Source: Tipula vernalis (Eukaryota > Arthropoda > Insecta > Diptera > Tipulidae). From it: a stretch of 64,000 bases of DNA. This document shows positions 11,366 to 22,749 of this stretch, piece after piece. A program made the position numbers and the translations under genes. A model generated the notes under the pieces. It did not search any database. It saw only the letters and a list, made by a program, of their open reading frames with translations, and was not told the origin of the DNA. Position 1 is the first letter of the stretch, and every line of letters begins with the position of its first letter. The stretch spans positions 268,994,057 through 269,058,056 of the forward strand of contig OY282559.1 in assembly GCA_958295665.1 (NCBI GenBank), in the 5' to 3' direction.

Positions 11366-14240
11366 ATGGAGACAAACCATAACCGAAATCAAAGTTTCTT
11401 CAGTTATATAAATGAAGAATATGGAAATCAAATCACGAAGAACATGAAATCATTCATGAATGAAAATTTTCATCTGGCCAAGCAGATAAATAAACAACAT
11501 TTTCTGCTAAAGTGCCGAAAAGAAAAAGTTTTTTCAAAAACCCGGAAGTTAAAAAACCATTTCAACATAAATAAAGAAGTCTTCCAAAGGTTGGAAAATA
11601 AATTTGTTTTCGGAGTGATCAATGAAGAAATTGCAGCTATAATAAAAGAGATTCGATTCACGAAAACGAATCTGATGTCACTAAGCAGTGCTGTGCTCTT
11701 CAAGATAGTCTACCCAGCAATATTTTTGAAGAATTTCATCGTAGAGCAGTTCCAACGTTCAATTACCATTTCTATAAAATTAAGGTGAGACAAAAAACAA
11801 AATTTGATAAGATTATGCGAGAAAATTAAATGAAATGACAAACGGTTTATTTTGTACTAGTGATAAATGGCTAGTCAATATTTCCAACATCGATCTACTT
11901 ACACATGTAAAATTCGTATTAAGTTTAGGAAATACTTTTTGCCCACCTACCATTGGTACTGCGGAGCCTTTTTTCAAAATTATTTCAGACGTTGAAAGTG
12001 CCATTTTTAATTTACAATACAACGATCGTATTCATATTCGAAACAATTTTATAAATATTTTGAAAAATTACAAAAACACCACAACCATTCAAAATTTGAC
12101 ACCAAAAGAAAAGAGAATTATGACATACGTAAAACAAACGAAGACGTTTTTGAAAGACAATCCGGACATTTTAGTGACAAAAGCAGACAAAGGAAACGTA
12201 ACGGTTTTGACATTACGGACGGACTACACGGAAAAAATGTATGGCTTACTCCATGACACCTCGACGTACGTACAAATTTATAAAGACAATTATACGTCGA
12301 TACAGACAAAAATTAACTCAGTAGTAAAAGAATGGGAGGAATTTGGCAATATCGATTTGGTGACAAAGAAGAAACTTACAAATTACAAAGCAGTGATTCC
12401 AAAAGTATATGGGTTACCAAAAATGCATAAGCCCAATGTACCATAAATACCAATTACAAGTTCGATAAATAGCCCAACATACTCGTTATCATCATTTTTA
12501 GGCAATATTATTAAACCAAGTTTAGGAAAAATAAATTCATTTAAGCCTGATTTCCATTATGAAACTTTTACTGACAGTACTTTTTACTGAATAAAAACGT
12601 AAACATCGAAAATTTCATTGAATTGACACAGATCATTCTTTGTTTTTAATTTTTTTTGAAAAATTGCACTGAAAAATCGAAATATTTTTCAAGTACTGAC
12701 AAAATATACTTCGCTTCATATATTTTTCAGTAAATTTTGTCAGTATACTATAAAAAATGTCAGTATACTATAATAATTCTTTCAGTACAGTCAGTGAAAC
12801 TGAAAAGGTGTTTTTTTTCTCTCACACAGCACGCGAATATATATTTTTATTTCATTTTTTTTATACTGTCAGTAAATATTTCATAATGGAAATCAGGCTT
12901 TATTCTAAATTCTGAAGACTTCAAAAACAAAATTAATAACGTTACGATCCCGCAAAATTCCGTGCTAATTTTTTTAGATGTTAAATCTTTATTTACAGAT
13001 GTTTATAGCCAAACTATACGAAATATTATCAGTCAAAATTGGAGAAATATAAGAAAAATTCTAAATCTAAATTAACAAAAATTCAATTTTTTACTGCTTT
13101 AGATATCGTTTTAAACATTTCGGGATTTTCATTTGATGATAAAATTTAAAACAAACTTTTGACTCCCTTATGGGTTCCCCCATAATTCCCATATTAGCAA
13201 ATTTAGTAATGGAAAATTTAGAAAATTCAGTGTTAAACTCTTTAGACTTTCAACCATTATTCTACTTCAGATATGTGGACGACATAATTACTGTGGTACC
13301 GATAGATAAAATCGATTATTTTTTAGAAGCGTTTAATTCAGCAAATAATAGAATAAAATTTACTTTAGAAAAATAAGTGGATAACAAAATTGCTTTTTTG
13401 GATATTTTGTTAATTCACGAACCAAATGGCAACTTGTAATTGGTATCATAAAGATACGTGGTCGGGCAGATATATAAATTTTCATTCTTGGCTCCCCAAC
13501 ACTTATAAAATTACCACTATACACATTTTAACCCAAAAAATTATAAAGCTTTCCGATACTAAATTTCATAAACAAAATTTAAAAATTCTTAAAGATACAT
13601 TAGTGCTTAACCAATATCCTGAAAAATTAATATAAAATGTAATTTGGAAAACAAGAAATTTTCATAGAAATACGATATCTAGACCAGAAAATGAAATCAC
13701 AAACTTTTTGGCCATTCCATATATAAAAAACCTTTATGAAAAAAAAAAAAACGTCTGTTCCAAAATCATAATTTGGGATGTGCAGCCACAAGTCTAAATG
13801 GAAACATTTTTCCAAAATTAAAGACAAGGTACCTTTAAAAAAACAATCAAATGTGGTTTACCAAGTTCGTTGTAGTTGCAACGCTACCGTATACTGGTCA
13901 GACAAAACAATTTTTGGAAAAAAAAATTTATCATCACAGATATGACACCAACAAAGATCTAAATTCAAACTTACACGGCATCTGAAAAATTCAAATCATT
14001 CAATCAATTTAGATAACGTCAAAATTCTCGATAAACAAACCAATTTTAGGAAAAGATCGATTTTGGAAATGTTACATATTAAATCAAGTACAAATTCGAT
14101 TAATATTGTGGAAGATTATGCTTATATGTATAGGCAACTCGTATGATGTATTTATATAAGTTTTTTGTCTCATACTCATTTTATTTTTACTTAATTGTAC
14201 AACTTTTCTACATGGAATCGCTTTACTAAATAAGTTAAAT
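11366..14240 (+). pseudogene. Penelope-like element, near full-length plus copy
   Basis: Penelope-like elements encode a telomerase-related reverse transcriptase followed by a GIY-YIG endonuclease. Here a possible N-terminal region (11366-11788, starting METNHNRNQSFFSYINEEYG) is out of frame with 11835-12446. The latter carries the RT fingers motifs ILVTKADKGNVTVL and KVYGLPKMHKP. A stop follows, then SSINSPTYSLSSFLGNI, an inserted MITE (12544-12899), then FLDVKSLFTDV (the first catalytic Asp). The GSP and RYVDD boxes lie in the 13170-13376 frame, ending early after IKFTLEK. The tail (13426-14100) holds YHKDTWSGRYINFHSWLP and the degraded GIY-YIG region ending KILDKQTNFRKRSILEML. At least five breaks make it inactive. 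Confidence 0.88.
12544..12899. mobile_element. 356-bp MITE inserted in the Penelope-like RT
   Basis: TIRs AGCCTGATTTCCATTATGAA (left) and the same 20 bp on the reverse complement of the right end, with further similarity through TTTACTGACAGTA. TTA is duplicated at 12541-12543 and 12900-12902. On either side the Penelope reading frame is continuous across the insertion once one TTA is discounted, which fixes the boundaries. A 3-bp TTA duplication suggests the PIF/Harbinger group. It is the youngest member of a three-deep nest. Confidence 0.88.
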
Positions 14241-14276
14241 AAATAACGGTTAATTTTGTTATTCTAGGATTTTCTA

Positions 14277-14390
14277 GTGAAATATAAATTAAAACGCATA
14301 AAGTAGTTCTTCCGTATTTGCCATTATAAAACCGTAGTACTGAAAAAAATAAAAATTCCCTATTTATTCGTCAATTTTTGCTCGCCAGTG
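14277..14390 (-). repeat. Right terminal inverted repeat of the Tc1-like element
   Basis: Reverse-complement partner of 8262-8375, followed directly by TA (14391-14392). Confidence 0.85.
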
Positions 14391-14392
14391 TA

Positions 14393-16515
14393 TATTGATT
14401 CGTGAAGTTTGTCCTAAAAAAATTCCTAGTTTTTTTTTTTGTGGGACAGGTTTAGAACAAAATTCTCGCGAATGATTTCTAGAGCAAGTAATTCAAATAT
14501 AAATCGCCGGTTTACAATTTAATTCTTTTTTTCATTAAGCCCTTTACTTTCATAGCACTCAAATCGCCCCATTAAAAAATATTTGTATTTTCCATTTACT
14601 TAAGACATTCCATAAAATATTATTAAAACCGTTTTTAACCGGGCGACAAAGGTTAATTATTATAAATTTTTTTTCAAGTTTTATATTTCTTTTTAGTTTT
14701 GGGGTGGAAGGCAAACTACATACATATTAAACTTATATATGCAATAATGAAATATCAAAATAGCATTTCCTTCCGCTTCTAATAATATAAATTGCAAAAA
14801 TAATATTCGCGATCAAGCAGAGTTTAAAAATGCGGAAAAAAAACAAAAGAAGGTCGATCAGGACTTATTAATTTAAGTATGTAATAAAACAAAATTAAAA
14901 AAAAAAACTCGATCATTTTGATTAGACATCTAAATTGCATTTTCTTTTTATAATTATCATTGATATCGTATTATTGATTATACCTTAAATATGTACGCGC
15001 AAAAGAAATAAATTTTTACCGTTTTACCGTTAAAATAAAATAGTTTTTATTATTTACAATAAAAACTGTTTGGAATAAAAACAGCAAGAGGAATCCTTTT
15101 TGTAATAGGTAAGAAAATATATTTCTCTCCTGTTTATTGTTCGATTTTTGTTTTTTTTATAATATAGGGTCGTCGTGGCAACTAAATTCATAAAGCAACA
15201 AAAAAAAATGTCTAGGTTGTATAAATAATTTCTATCCTTACCCAGAATATAAATGAAGGATATAAAGGTACGATAGAAATATTAAGGGATGAATTTGGGT
15301 ATTACAAGAATTTTTGTTGTTTTTATATTTTTAGAGCATAAATTTCGTGATTACTCGCGAAAAGGGATATAGAAATGATCGACTCTCGATAATCAATTTG
15401 TTATTCGTTTGTAATTTACCCGGCATAATGACGTCATTTTTTTATGATTTAAAATTTAGACGCCTACGTATGTATATGTTTTGTGCGCGGTTGGAGGTTT
15501 TATCTCGGGAATTCAGACGTTTTAATAAAATAAGATTAACGTGCAATTGTAGCCAGATCTTCGTTTTATTGTTGTGGTTATATAAATAAAGAGCATAACA
15601 AAATATGTCATTGTTACACGTAAGCCTTCCGTATTATAATTATGATTAGTAACCTGAATATAATTTTTTATTTTTAAATTATACCTCAGTATTAAACTGA
15701 TTCATCATATTACAAACTGACCATATAACAACAATAATAGTAAGGTAATTATAATTACTAAACGATAATTTAAGATTTAAGAAAAAGTACTCTCGTCTAA
15801 ACGAGTAATGCTGCGATCAAAATTAATATTGTATTTCAAGCAAAGGAAATAATTGTTTGTATGTAGTTTGTTGTTATAATATTGAGGTATTTAGAAATTG
15901 TTGCGTATACGATCAAGTTTAATAAAAGGTGCAACTCTATATTTATTTTTATTTGGCGGGCCCTTTTTTATTTAGTAACTGTCACGATATAATTGAGTAT
16001 TTGGTTGGTTTTTGGTGAGAAATTTTTGTCTTCTATACATATTAAAATTCATCAAGGGTGAATTTAGAAGTTAATCAACCCGCATATTTTGACATAAAAC
16101 GTATATACATATTGTAACTAGTTTGTTTATTTTAGGGCAGCTCTTTTTCAACAGTTTTTCAAACAAATGTATTTGGCAACAGAATTTTAAAGTATTTTTT
16201 TTTTTTTTTTGCAAAAAACAACCTTGGGACGCCACTGAAAATTTTATTTATTTTCCGTTTCTAATTCAATCAAATTTTGGTTAATTTTAAATCAAAAACC
16301 TATGATCGTGAAAACAAAGAAGTGTTAATAATTAAGCTAATTTGTTAACAATTAGATGATTTGTTGGTGATACCTATACAATTATTAGAGTAAAATAAAC
16401 ATTCCAGAAATAGTAGCTCGGTGTAATGTTAGATTCACGCCATTTAAAATACAAAAATTCGTATAAATGACAGTTTCTGCAGTCATTCAGTGGATGTCTG
16501 GATTTTAAGCACGAC
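14393..16515. other. Unassigned AT-rich stretch
   Basis: No protein, RNA gene or clear repeat structure seen. An 80-codon ORF at 15347-15589 has no recognisable domain. A T-run followed by GCAAAAAACAACCTTGGGAC at 16200-16230 is unexplained. Confidence 0.45.
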
Positions 16516-16519
16516 AAGT

Positions 16520-16900
16520 TTCAGTCATACATTACGCGGTGTGGCGTTCGATTTCGGTTGTGAAATATATCTTGAAATCTCTCACATGGAGTATTTGCTA
16601 AATGAATAAATAAAGTTAGGATAATCTTTACGTTCCTATTCCTAAAAAGACCAAAATATTGAAATTCTGTCAAAAATGACGAACAATTTTGTTGGCCAAA
16701 AATCATGTTTCTCGACGTTTTGAAAGCCCCTGAGTCTGAAAAAGCAAAAAAAAAAAACTGTACCCCCCTGGTATCTCGAGAACGGCTTGTCCGATTTGGA
16801 ATTTTTTTTCGCCAATCTGTTTCTATGGTCAAGGCGGAGATTAGAAAAGCTTTTGGAAACTGTACATGAAGAGGGTGAGGTACCTGCCATACGAATTGAC
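16520..16900. repeat. Dispersed repeat, copy A (partner near 54540-54760)
   Basis: Shares in the same orientation the block GGTATCTCGAGAACGGCTTG, the words TTTTTTTCGCCAATCTGTTT and GGTCAAGGCGGAGATT, and upstream CTGAAAAAGCAA with 54540-54760, with roughly one difference per five to ten bases. Overlapping minus-strand ORFs of 82 and 103 codons have no family signature. Identity unknown. Confidence 0.5.
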
Positions 16901-16959
16901 CTGGTTATAAAAAAATATTCACGAATTTTTTATATATGCTGGTTTGATTATTAAATTAA

Positions 16960-17225
16960 GCATTGAATTTGGGGTTGATTTGAAGGTTAAGATGGGGATC
17001 AATTTGTGGGTTGAGTTGAAGTTGAGTTGGAATTGGGTTGGGGTTGGATAGGATGTAGTGAGTTGTTAACCAATTTGTTTATACATGCTGCTTTGAATAG
17101 TGAATTTTGCGTAAAGTTTGCGGTTGAGTTGAGGGTTAAGTACGGCTCTGTTTCCGAGTTGAATTATGGTTGAGTTGTGGTTTAGTTGGGGTTGGATTAG
17201 GGTTTAGCGAGCAGTTGAGCATTCA
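16960..17225. repeat. Degenerate GTTGAGTTG-type minisatellite, left part
   Basis: Irregular repeats of words like GGTTGAGTTGAAGTTGAGTTG and GGGGTTGATTTG. The same motif class resumes at 18235-18560 beyond the pogo-like element, so the insertion appears to have split one array. Confidence 0.6.
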
Positions 17226-17230
17226 ATATA

Positions 17231-18054
17231 CAGGGAAACCTCATTACAATGGTAATCGACGGGACCAAAAAAAACGTTGTCCGTTGGTTGAGGTGTCCGT
17301 TAAACTGAGGATTTTATATCTTATCCGATTTTGATGAAATCCAGCATTTCGAATGGAAACGGGATTCTCAAGTGATTTTTAGACGAAGTTCTGGAGTAAG
17401 GCCAAGCAGGATGGAACTTGGCTATTCCTTAATTGATTATGATGAAATTTGACATATGCATTGAAAATGGGATTTTAAAATGATTTTTAGATGAAGTTCT
17501 GGAATATGGCCAGTTTAGGACGGAACTTGGCTATTTCTTAACTGATTTGAGTTAAATTTGACATCTGCCATTGAAATGGGATTCTAAAGTGATTTTTGGG
17601 TAAAGTTCTGGAATATGGTCAAGTAAGATGGAACTGGGCTTCTTAACCGATTCTGATGAAATTTAACATGTGCGATGGAAATGGGATTCTAAATTGAGTT
17701 TTAGATAAAGTTGTTGCCATATTCCATAACTTCATCTAAAAATCATTTTAGAATTCTATTTCCAAGGCGCATGTTAAATTTCACTAAAACCGGATATGAA
17801 ATATCCAAGTCCCATCCTAATTGGACCTAAATGTAATCTGCTAATGGTTCAATTTGAAGTGTAAAAGAAGCAAATTGAAGTGAAAAGTTTCCTGTATTAT
17901 CGCAGAAATATCTGTCCGTGTCCGCTCTAATAAAGTGTCAGCTTATCTAACGGAGGTTTTCATTGAAAAACTTCAGTTGCATGGGACTTAAACGTTTGTC
18001 CGTTTAAGTGAAGATTTCGCTAAATTGAGTGTCCCTTGAAATGAGGTTTCACTG
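17231..18054. mobile_element. Pogo/Tigger-like non-autonomous element
   Basis: The ends are CAGGGAAACCTCATTACAAT (left) and, as reverse complement, CAGTGAAACCTCATTTCAAG (right), each flanked by TA (17229-17230, 18055-18056). The CAGT-AAACCTC start and the TA duplication are typical of pogo/Tigger members of the Tc1/mariner superfamily. The interior holds about four degenerate monomers of ~115 bp (about 17330-17760) with the words GATGAAATTT, GAAATGGGATTCTAAA, GAAGTTCTGGAATATGG and GGATGGAACTTGG; the last turns into inverted orientation near 17715-17800. No transposase ORF. The same monomer recurs at 28385-28620. Confidence 0.8.
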
Positions 18055-18119
18055 TATTTAAAAGTTAGTAAAAAAGTTTCGCATTGAACGATTTGAACCA
18101 AACTTTACAAAAATATTGC

Positions 18120-18560
18120 TTAAGACTTGAAGGTATGACGGTATATGGTATAATGGTATGATGGTTTGTATATAAGAATTGTTAATGGTGATGATAATAG
18201 TGATGGTACGTTGGTATTGGTATGAGTAATGAGAGGGTTGATGAGGGTTGATATTTGGTTCGAGCTAATTTGAGTTGAAGTTGAGTTAGAATTTGGTTAG
18301 CCTGCAGTGGGGTTAAGTGAATTCTTCGGTTGGGGAATTATCTTAGAGTCGATTTGGAGTTAGGTTAAGCATTGATTTGAAAATTGATTTAGCGTTGATT
18401 TGGAGATTGCTTTGATGATTTGGTTTGCGGTTAATTTGGTTATTGCATTTAGAATTATGTTGCGATTGAGATGCAGGTTGATTTGTATATTGAGTTGGAG
18501 GTTGAGCTGAAGATTGACTTAAGAGATTCATTTCGGGATTGATTCGGGAATTAAATTAAT
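18120..18560. repeat. GATGGTA-type and GTTGATTTG-type simple repeats
   Basis: 18120-18230 is rich in GGTATGATGG-like words, related in style to 43100-44200. 18235-18560 is the right part of the GTTGA minisatellite. The 62-codon minus ORF (18343-18531; Q, N, P, S-rich) is a translation of the repeat. Confidence 0.55.
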
Positions 18561-18945
18561 CAAGACCGATGGCCTTGGCCACCCTTATTGTGAACCTATT
18601 CTGAAGGAAAACCAAATTTCCTATTTTGCCAAGTTTACGTTGGTAGATAATTAGGATTGAACATTTTTGGAATCGCTTAGATTACTATTGGATATCGATT
18701 TTTCCAAAATTGTCCTTCCGCTCATAAACTGCACGCATTCTAATAGAAACCTATTTTAAATTCAAAATAGTAAACTTTATCCAGACATCTTATCAAAAAT
18801 AGCTTAACCATATTTGAAGGCAACCGTGGACAAATTATAACTTAGGTTTGTTTCAAAACTGTATAAAATTGAAAATCTACCGCATGGTATTATTAATCAA
18901 TACAACAGTTAATTTTTTTTCTGTTATCTCCGATTTAGGAGGATA
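18561..18945. other. No feature seen
   Basis: AT-rich spacer before the LINE 3' part. No ORF or repeat structure recognised. Confidence 0.4.
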
Positions 18946-18949
18946 GGGC

Positions 18950-20835
18950 ATCTACTAGGTTGGACCACCTGACTATATTGGGGGCTATTGCTTTCAGATC
19001 TCCCCATGATTTACCTAGTTCCTAGTCTTTTCCAGGTAATAGCTGGTTTTTCCATTTTTCGTTTCCCTTGCGGTTTTTTTCACAGTTTGTGCCAGATCCA
19101 TCTCTACTTGCGCTTTCTTATTTCTGTCGCAATGTCTGTTTGCTCTGTTTGCCGCAGAAGTTGTATATTATTGATGTTGTTTCGAGACAAGCATTTTATC
19201 AGCCTCCTAAGGCATTTGTTCACAAACATCTGGAATCTGCAGCTTCACATTACTTGACAGGACGGACGCACTCCAAATCTTGTGAAGCATTTTGAAACTA
19301 TTTCTTGCTTTGTTGATGCATTGGTTTATATCTTCTTCAGTGCCGCCTGTTTTTGCATAGTACAACCAAGGTATACGAATTTTTCAACCTCTTCGATTTG
19401 CGTCTTGTTGATGGTGATTGGTGTACAAATGTTCGTGTTCAGTCCCATGACTTTTTTGTTTTACTGAAGCTGATTTTGAGAATGACTTCATGTGCTAGGT
19501 CTGATAGAGTTCTTTATTTTCTGCTGTATGTCGGTATACTTGTGCGTTAGTAGGCATATGTCATCTGTCGTCGTATACTTTAGACAGACTGCGATTTAAT
19601 AAAACGGATTTAGTGAATTTTTCGAGATTAGTCGCAGTGTGTCAACCTAGATTTTAGCTAATCCCTTTGTTTTTGCACAGAATACTTCAACTAGTTTAGC
19701 TAAATCGGATTTATTAAACCACAGTCTGTCTAGGGTTTTAGTGGTCCACATTAGATACCGAGTTTCCGCATTTCGTTGTCCAGTACTATCAGGAACAGTA
19801 CACCTTTTCTTACTCCTCGATCAATTCTGAGTTGAACCTTGTTTCCGGAATCCTGATACAATTCTTGGATTAATTTAATTATTTTCTTCGGTATGCCTAT
19901 TTCGAAGTGCTGTCCATATTACGCCTCTTTTGATGGAATCGCAAGCGCGTTCAAAGTCCACGATGAATAGATATAGTGGTGAGTTTCATTCATTCGATTG
20001 CTCTATAAAGCTCGTATCTGGTCTAAAATCGGCTTGTCCATTTCTTAGGTGTTGATTGATTGATGGAGATATTCATCGAGGAGGGAAATGCCTAGCAGGC
20101 TTTTGTATTCTCTTCGGTCACCTTTCTTTGGGATTGTTATGGTCAAACCTTCTTTTCATTTCTGTGGAATTCTCGCTGTATTCCTTACGTCAATTAATAG
20201 TGGTGCTAGAGTTTCTGCTGCTAGAGATACGTTGCGTGTGAATGTTTCAGCTAGTATATTGTCTATGCCAGCGCCCTTTTTGTTCTTTAGCTTCTGAATG
20301 CAAATCTAACTTCGTTGATGGGTGATTGTTGATAGTTTCGCTATAATTTTCATCCGGAAGTTCATAATTTTCTTCGCTATTTACGTAGTTCTCCTCAAAG
20401 TATTCTTTCCAACTATTAAGTTGTTGCTGATGTTTGTTAAGATTGGTCCAGATAGACCCTTTATTAGTAGAATATTCATGTATTTTCCGGTGACCTTCCT
20501 TACACATTATGTAGTGCGCGCATATTTCTGATTGCAGCTGCTTCCTCTCTATAGTTTCGCGAATGTATTCTGTGCATTTTCTGCGATCCCTTCTTTCCAT
20601 CTTTAATACTTGTTGGGCTGTGATCTCATGTTTCCTTCGGATTTCCGTCGTATCTTGGTAATATAGTTGAAGCTTAAGTTGATGAGGTTCCTCGATTTTC
20701 TTCCACGTATCAGCGCTAACCCATGGTTTCCTGGTCATCGCCAGGATGGTTGTTCCCATTTATGATCGATTGTACTGGTTTCATTGCTTGCTAGATTGAG
20801 TTGAAACGTTCCTTTAAAGGTATTTTTTTGATTCA
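18950..20835 (-). pseudogene. LINE (non-LTR retrotransposon) RT remnant, CFDP2-like
   Basis: The longest piece is a minus ORF 20759-20247 (170 codons) matching the linker between endonuclease and RT in LINEs often annotated as craniofacial development protein 2-like: KPWVSADTWKKIEE, then LNSWKEYFEENY. Further along the minus strand, across stops, come GIDNILAETF, LYLFIVDFERACDSIKRGVI with WTALRNR, a degraded active-site block ending DDICLLTHKYTDIQQKI (about 19560-19500), and a tail near 19330-19130 with INQCINKARNSFKMLHKIW. The endonuclease domain is missing at the right. A MITE interrupts it at 19583-19730. The plus-strand ORFs here are shadows. It is inactive. Confidence 0.8.
19583..19730. 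mobile_element. 148-bp MITE in the LINE reverse transcriptase
   Basis: TIRs GACAGACTGCGATTTAATAA and, reverse-complemented from the right, GACAGACTGTGGTTTAATAA, extending another ~15 bp. TA flanks both sides (19581-19582, 19731-19732). It falls just before the RT active-site region of the minus-strand LINE. The TA duplication points to the Tc1/mariner superfamily. Confidence 0.85.
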
Positions 20836-21295
20836 TTGTTTCTCAATCTATCGATATTAAACCAACAGCTAATTAGTATATTGATTAGTTATATTAAAAC
20901 GTGCAAGAACAATTCTTCAATGCGATGCAGTTATTGAAAATGAACATAGTTGTGTTAAATATTTCACGAAATTCGTTAGTTGTTGTGATTATAGTAGACT
21001 ATAATCTACCATTTTTCTTGAGCCAATATCGTTTCTGCAATATTTTCGTAAAACATTCCTGGCATATTCTCGAACTGTGGAATTTGAACTGGATTTTCTT
21101 GGTTTAATAAAGTTCTGAAAACGGTGTTGTTGAAATTTGAGTATATTGGTATGGATTGAGGTATTGGTGGTGCATTAGAAATCCTGATACAGTTTGCTAG
21201 CATACCTAGCAGTCCTTGGAGATCATCTAAGTTTCATATTTCCGTTTTGTCGGATTGATGTCCTGCGTTGGGAGGTTTGTCAACCTCTGGACTAT
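20836..21295. other. Spacer between LINE and BEL/Pao remnants
   Basis: A minus ORF of 65 codons (21203-21006; N, P, I, Q-rich) has no recognised domain. It may be the untranslated or 3' part of the BEL element or unrelated. Confidence 0.35.
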
Positions 21296-21299
21296 TGTC

Positions 21300-22745
21300 A
21301 TCTATAGGAAAATCGCATAGTTTTTGAATCGGCCCTTTTATAATCGTTCTACCTTAACAACGCAGTGTGACTACTCGGATCTTACCATTTCTTCCACGGT
21401 GCAGCTCCTCAATTTTACCTAATAGCCATATTAGGTAAATTCGCCTTATGCGTAATAGGTAAATTCGGTCCCTTGATAAGAACTATATTCCCACCAAAAC
21501 ACTCTATTGGGTTCTCCTTCTTGCCACTTTGTCCTCTTCTGTAGTGATGTTAAATTTTCTGACTGTCATTATCTCCAAAAATTCTCAGTCACCCTCTGTG
21601 TCAATTTCGAGCGGTTGATCAATATACGGTACATCGATATTGAAATATCCTGAAGTGAGGACTTGCCGGGGCATTAAAATGCCAATTTATTGATGTCAGC
21701 CTTTAATTTTTTGTCATTAAATCTTTTGAGTGCATTTGTTGTTAAATCGCTAACAACTTTTAAGTGTACGGCCTTTGTTGTCCTACTGAAAATTTCAATC
21801 GGATAGGCCCGGCATAGACAATCCCTGTTTGACTAAAAGGCTGAGATGGTGTAATTAATAATTGTATTTCAAACTACTGGACTAGATGACATCCTTTGTG
21901 CAATGTTTTAGTGTGTACATCTTCGAATATTAACTTTGTAATATGATGACGTTTATGTAGAATAGTTGAATGCTTCATTTCAAAGGCGGCAATCAAGTTT
22001 TTGATTCTCCCGCCTACTCGTAAGATACCTTCTTTCTTATCTAAACAAAAACCCCTCTGTAAAGCCTTCATTTCTTCTGGGAAGTCTAATGCTCGGATGG
22101 TGGCGATTATTTTGTTCAGACTATTTCTTAATTCGATTCAATAAAGCCTTTTATAAATGCCCCTGTTATTAGCACTGTTCCTAGCGAATACCGATGGTTT
22201 GGCTATGATTTTGATTTTCTTCACCTACTCCTGGCTATCAAACGATCGTTCCTCGAAAGTAGGATTATTAACATTTTGCAGATAATTGAGCCCCAGAATA
22301 TCTGAGATCTCCTGATTATACGTGAAACCACTTAGTTTGGCAGACTGTTTCCTGTATCTCCTCCGGTTTCCTACAAACACCTTCCGCGGTGAGAACGATA
22401 GTTGAGTCTGTATATGCGCGTACAATTGTGGATATTTCCAATGACTGTTTTACATTCTTCTTTAGTCTTGTTAACAAAACCGCTCCACATAATTTTAATC
22501 CTGGAATTGTTAATTTCTTTAACGGTGCTACTCTTGTTTTTGATGTTAAAAGAGTAATCATTACTTCGCCGGTGCTCAAGACAACTTTGCTGTAAATGAC
22601 TGAAGCATATGCCGCTTCATAAGCGTCAGAGCAGTCATATAGGTCTATGGTGTCATGTGAGGCGTTTATACATCTAAGAAAGCTTAACCACTGGTTCTCT
22701 AAATGTTGTAGTTATAGTTATATGGATGGAACAAATTTTAATTTG
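21300..22745 (-). pseudogene. BEL/Pao LTR-retrotransposon pol remnant
   Basis: On the minus strand the order fits BEL/Pao pol. RNase H comes first: LYDCSDAYEAAYASVIYSKV at about 22655-22600, then SKTRVAPLKKLTIPGLKLCG and AYTDSTIVL in the 22579-22316 frame. Next is the integrase zinc region, GILRVGGRIKN and KRHHITKLIFEDVH with HKGCH (22071-21874), then YAGPIRLKFS near 21810 and INWHFNAPASPHF near 21690. The carboxy end has VLIKGPNLP near 21480 and a tail to about 21300. Stops and frame shifts are frequent, and part of the integrase core between the last blocks is deleted. No LTR was identified. It abuts the 3' truncation point of the Copia element on the same strand. Confidence 0.8.
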
Positions 22746-22749
22746 TTTT

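Larger units (their letters stand above)
8262..14390 (-). mobile_element. Tc1-like element swollen by nested insertions
   Basis: Terminal inverted repeats of about 110 bp bound the element: left CAGTGGCGAGCAAAAACGG, right (reverse complement) CACTGGCGAGCAAAAATTG. Both continue into GAATAAATAGGGAATTTTTA and CTTTATGCGTTTTAAT words. TA flanks both ends (8260-8261, 14391-14392). The only Tc1 protein relic is on the minus strand at 8480-9400. A MITE (9511-9816) and about 4.4 kb of Penelope-like retroelement (9840-14240) occupy the rest, so the original element was probably about 1.6 kb. This ordering is inferred from nesting. Confidence 0.8.

Noticed and set aside
18988..20531. Several plus-strand ORFs of 60-89 codons
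   Set aside because: They are antisense to the LINE RT on the minus strand, which carries the recognisable motifs.
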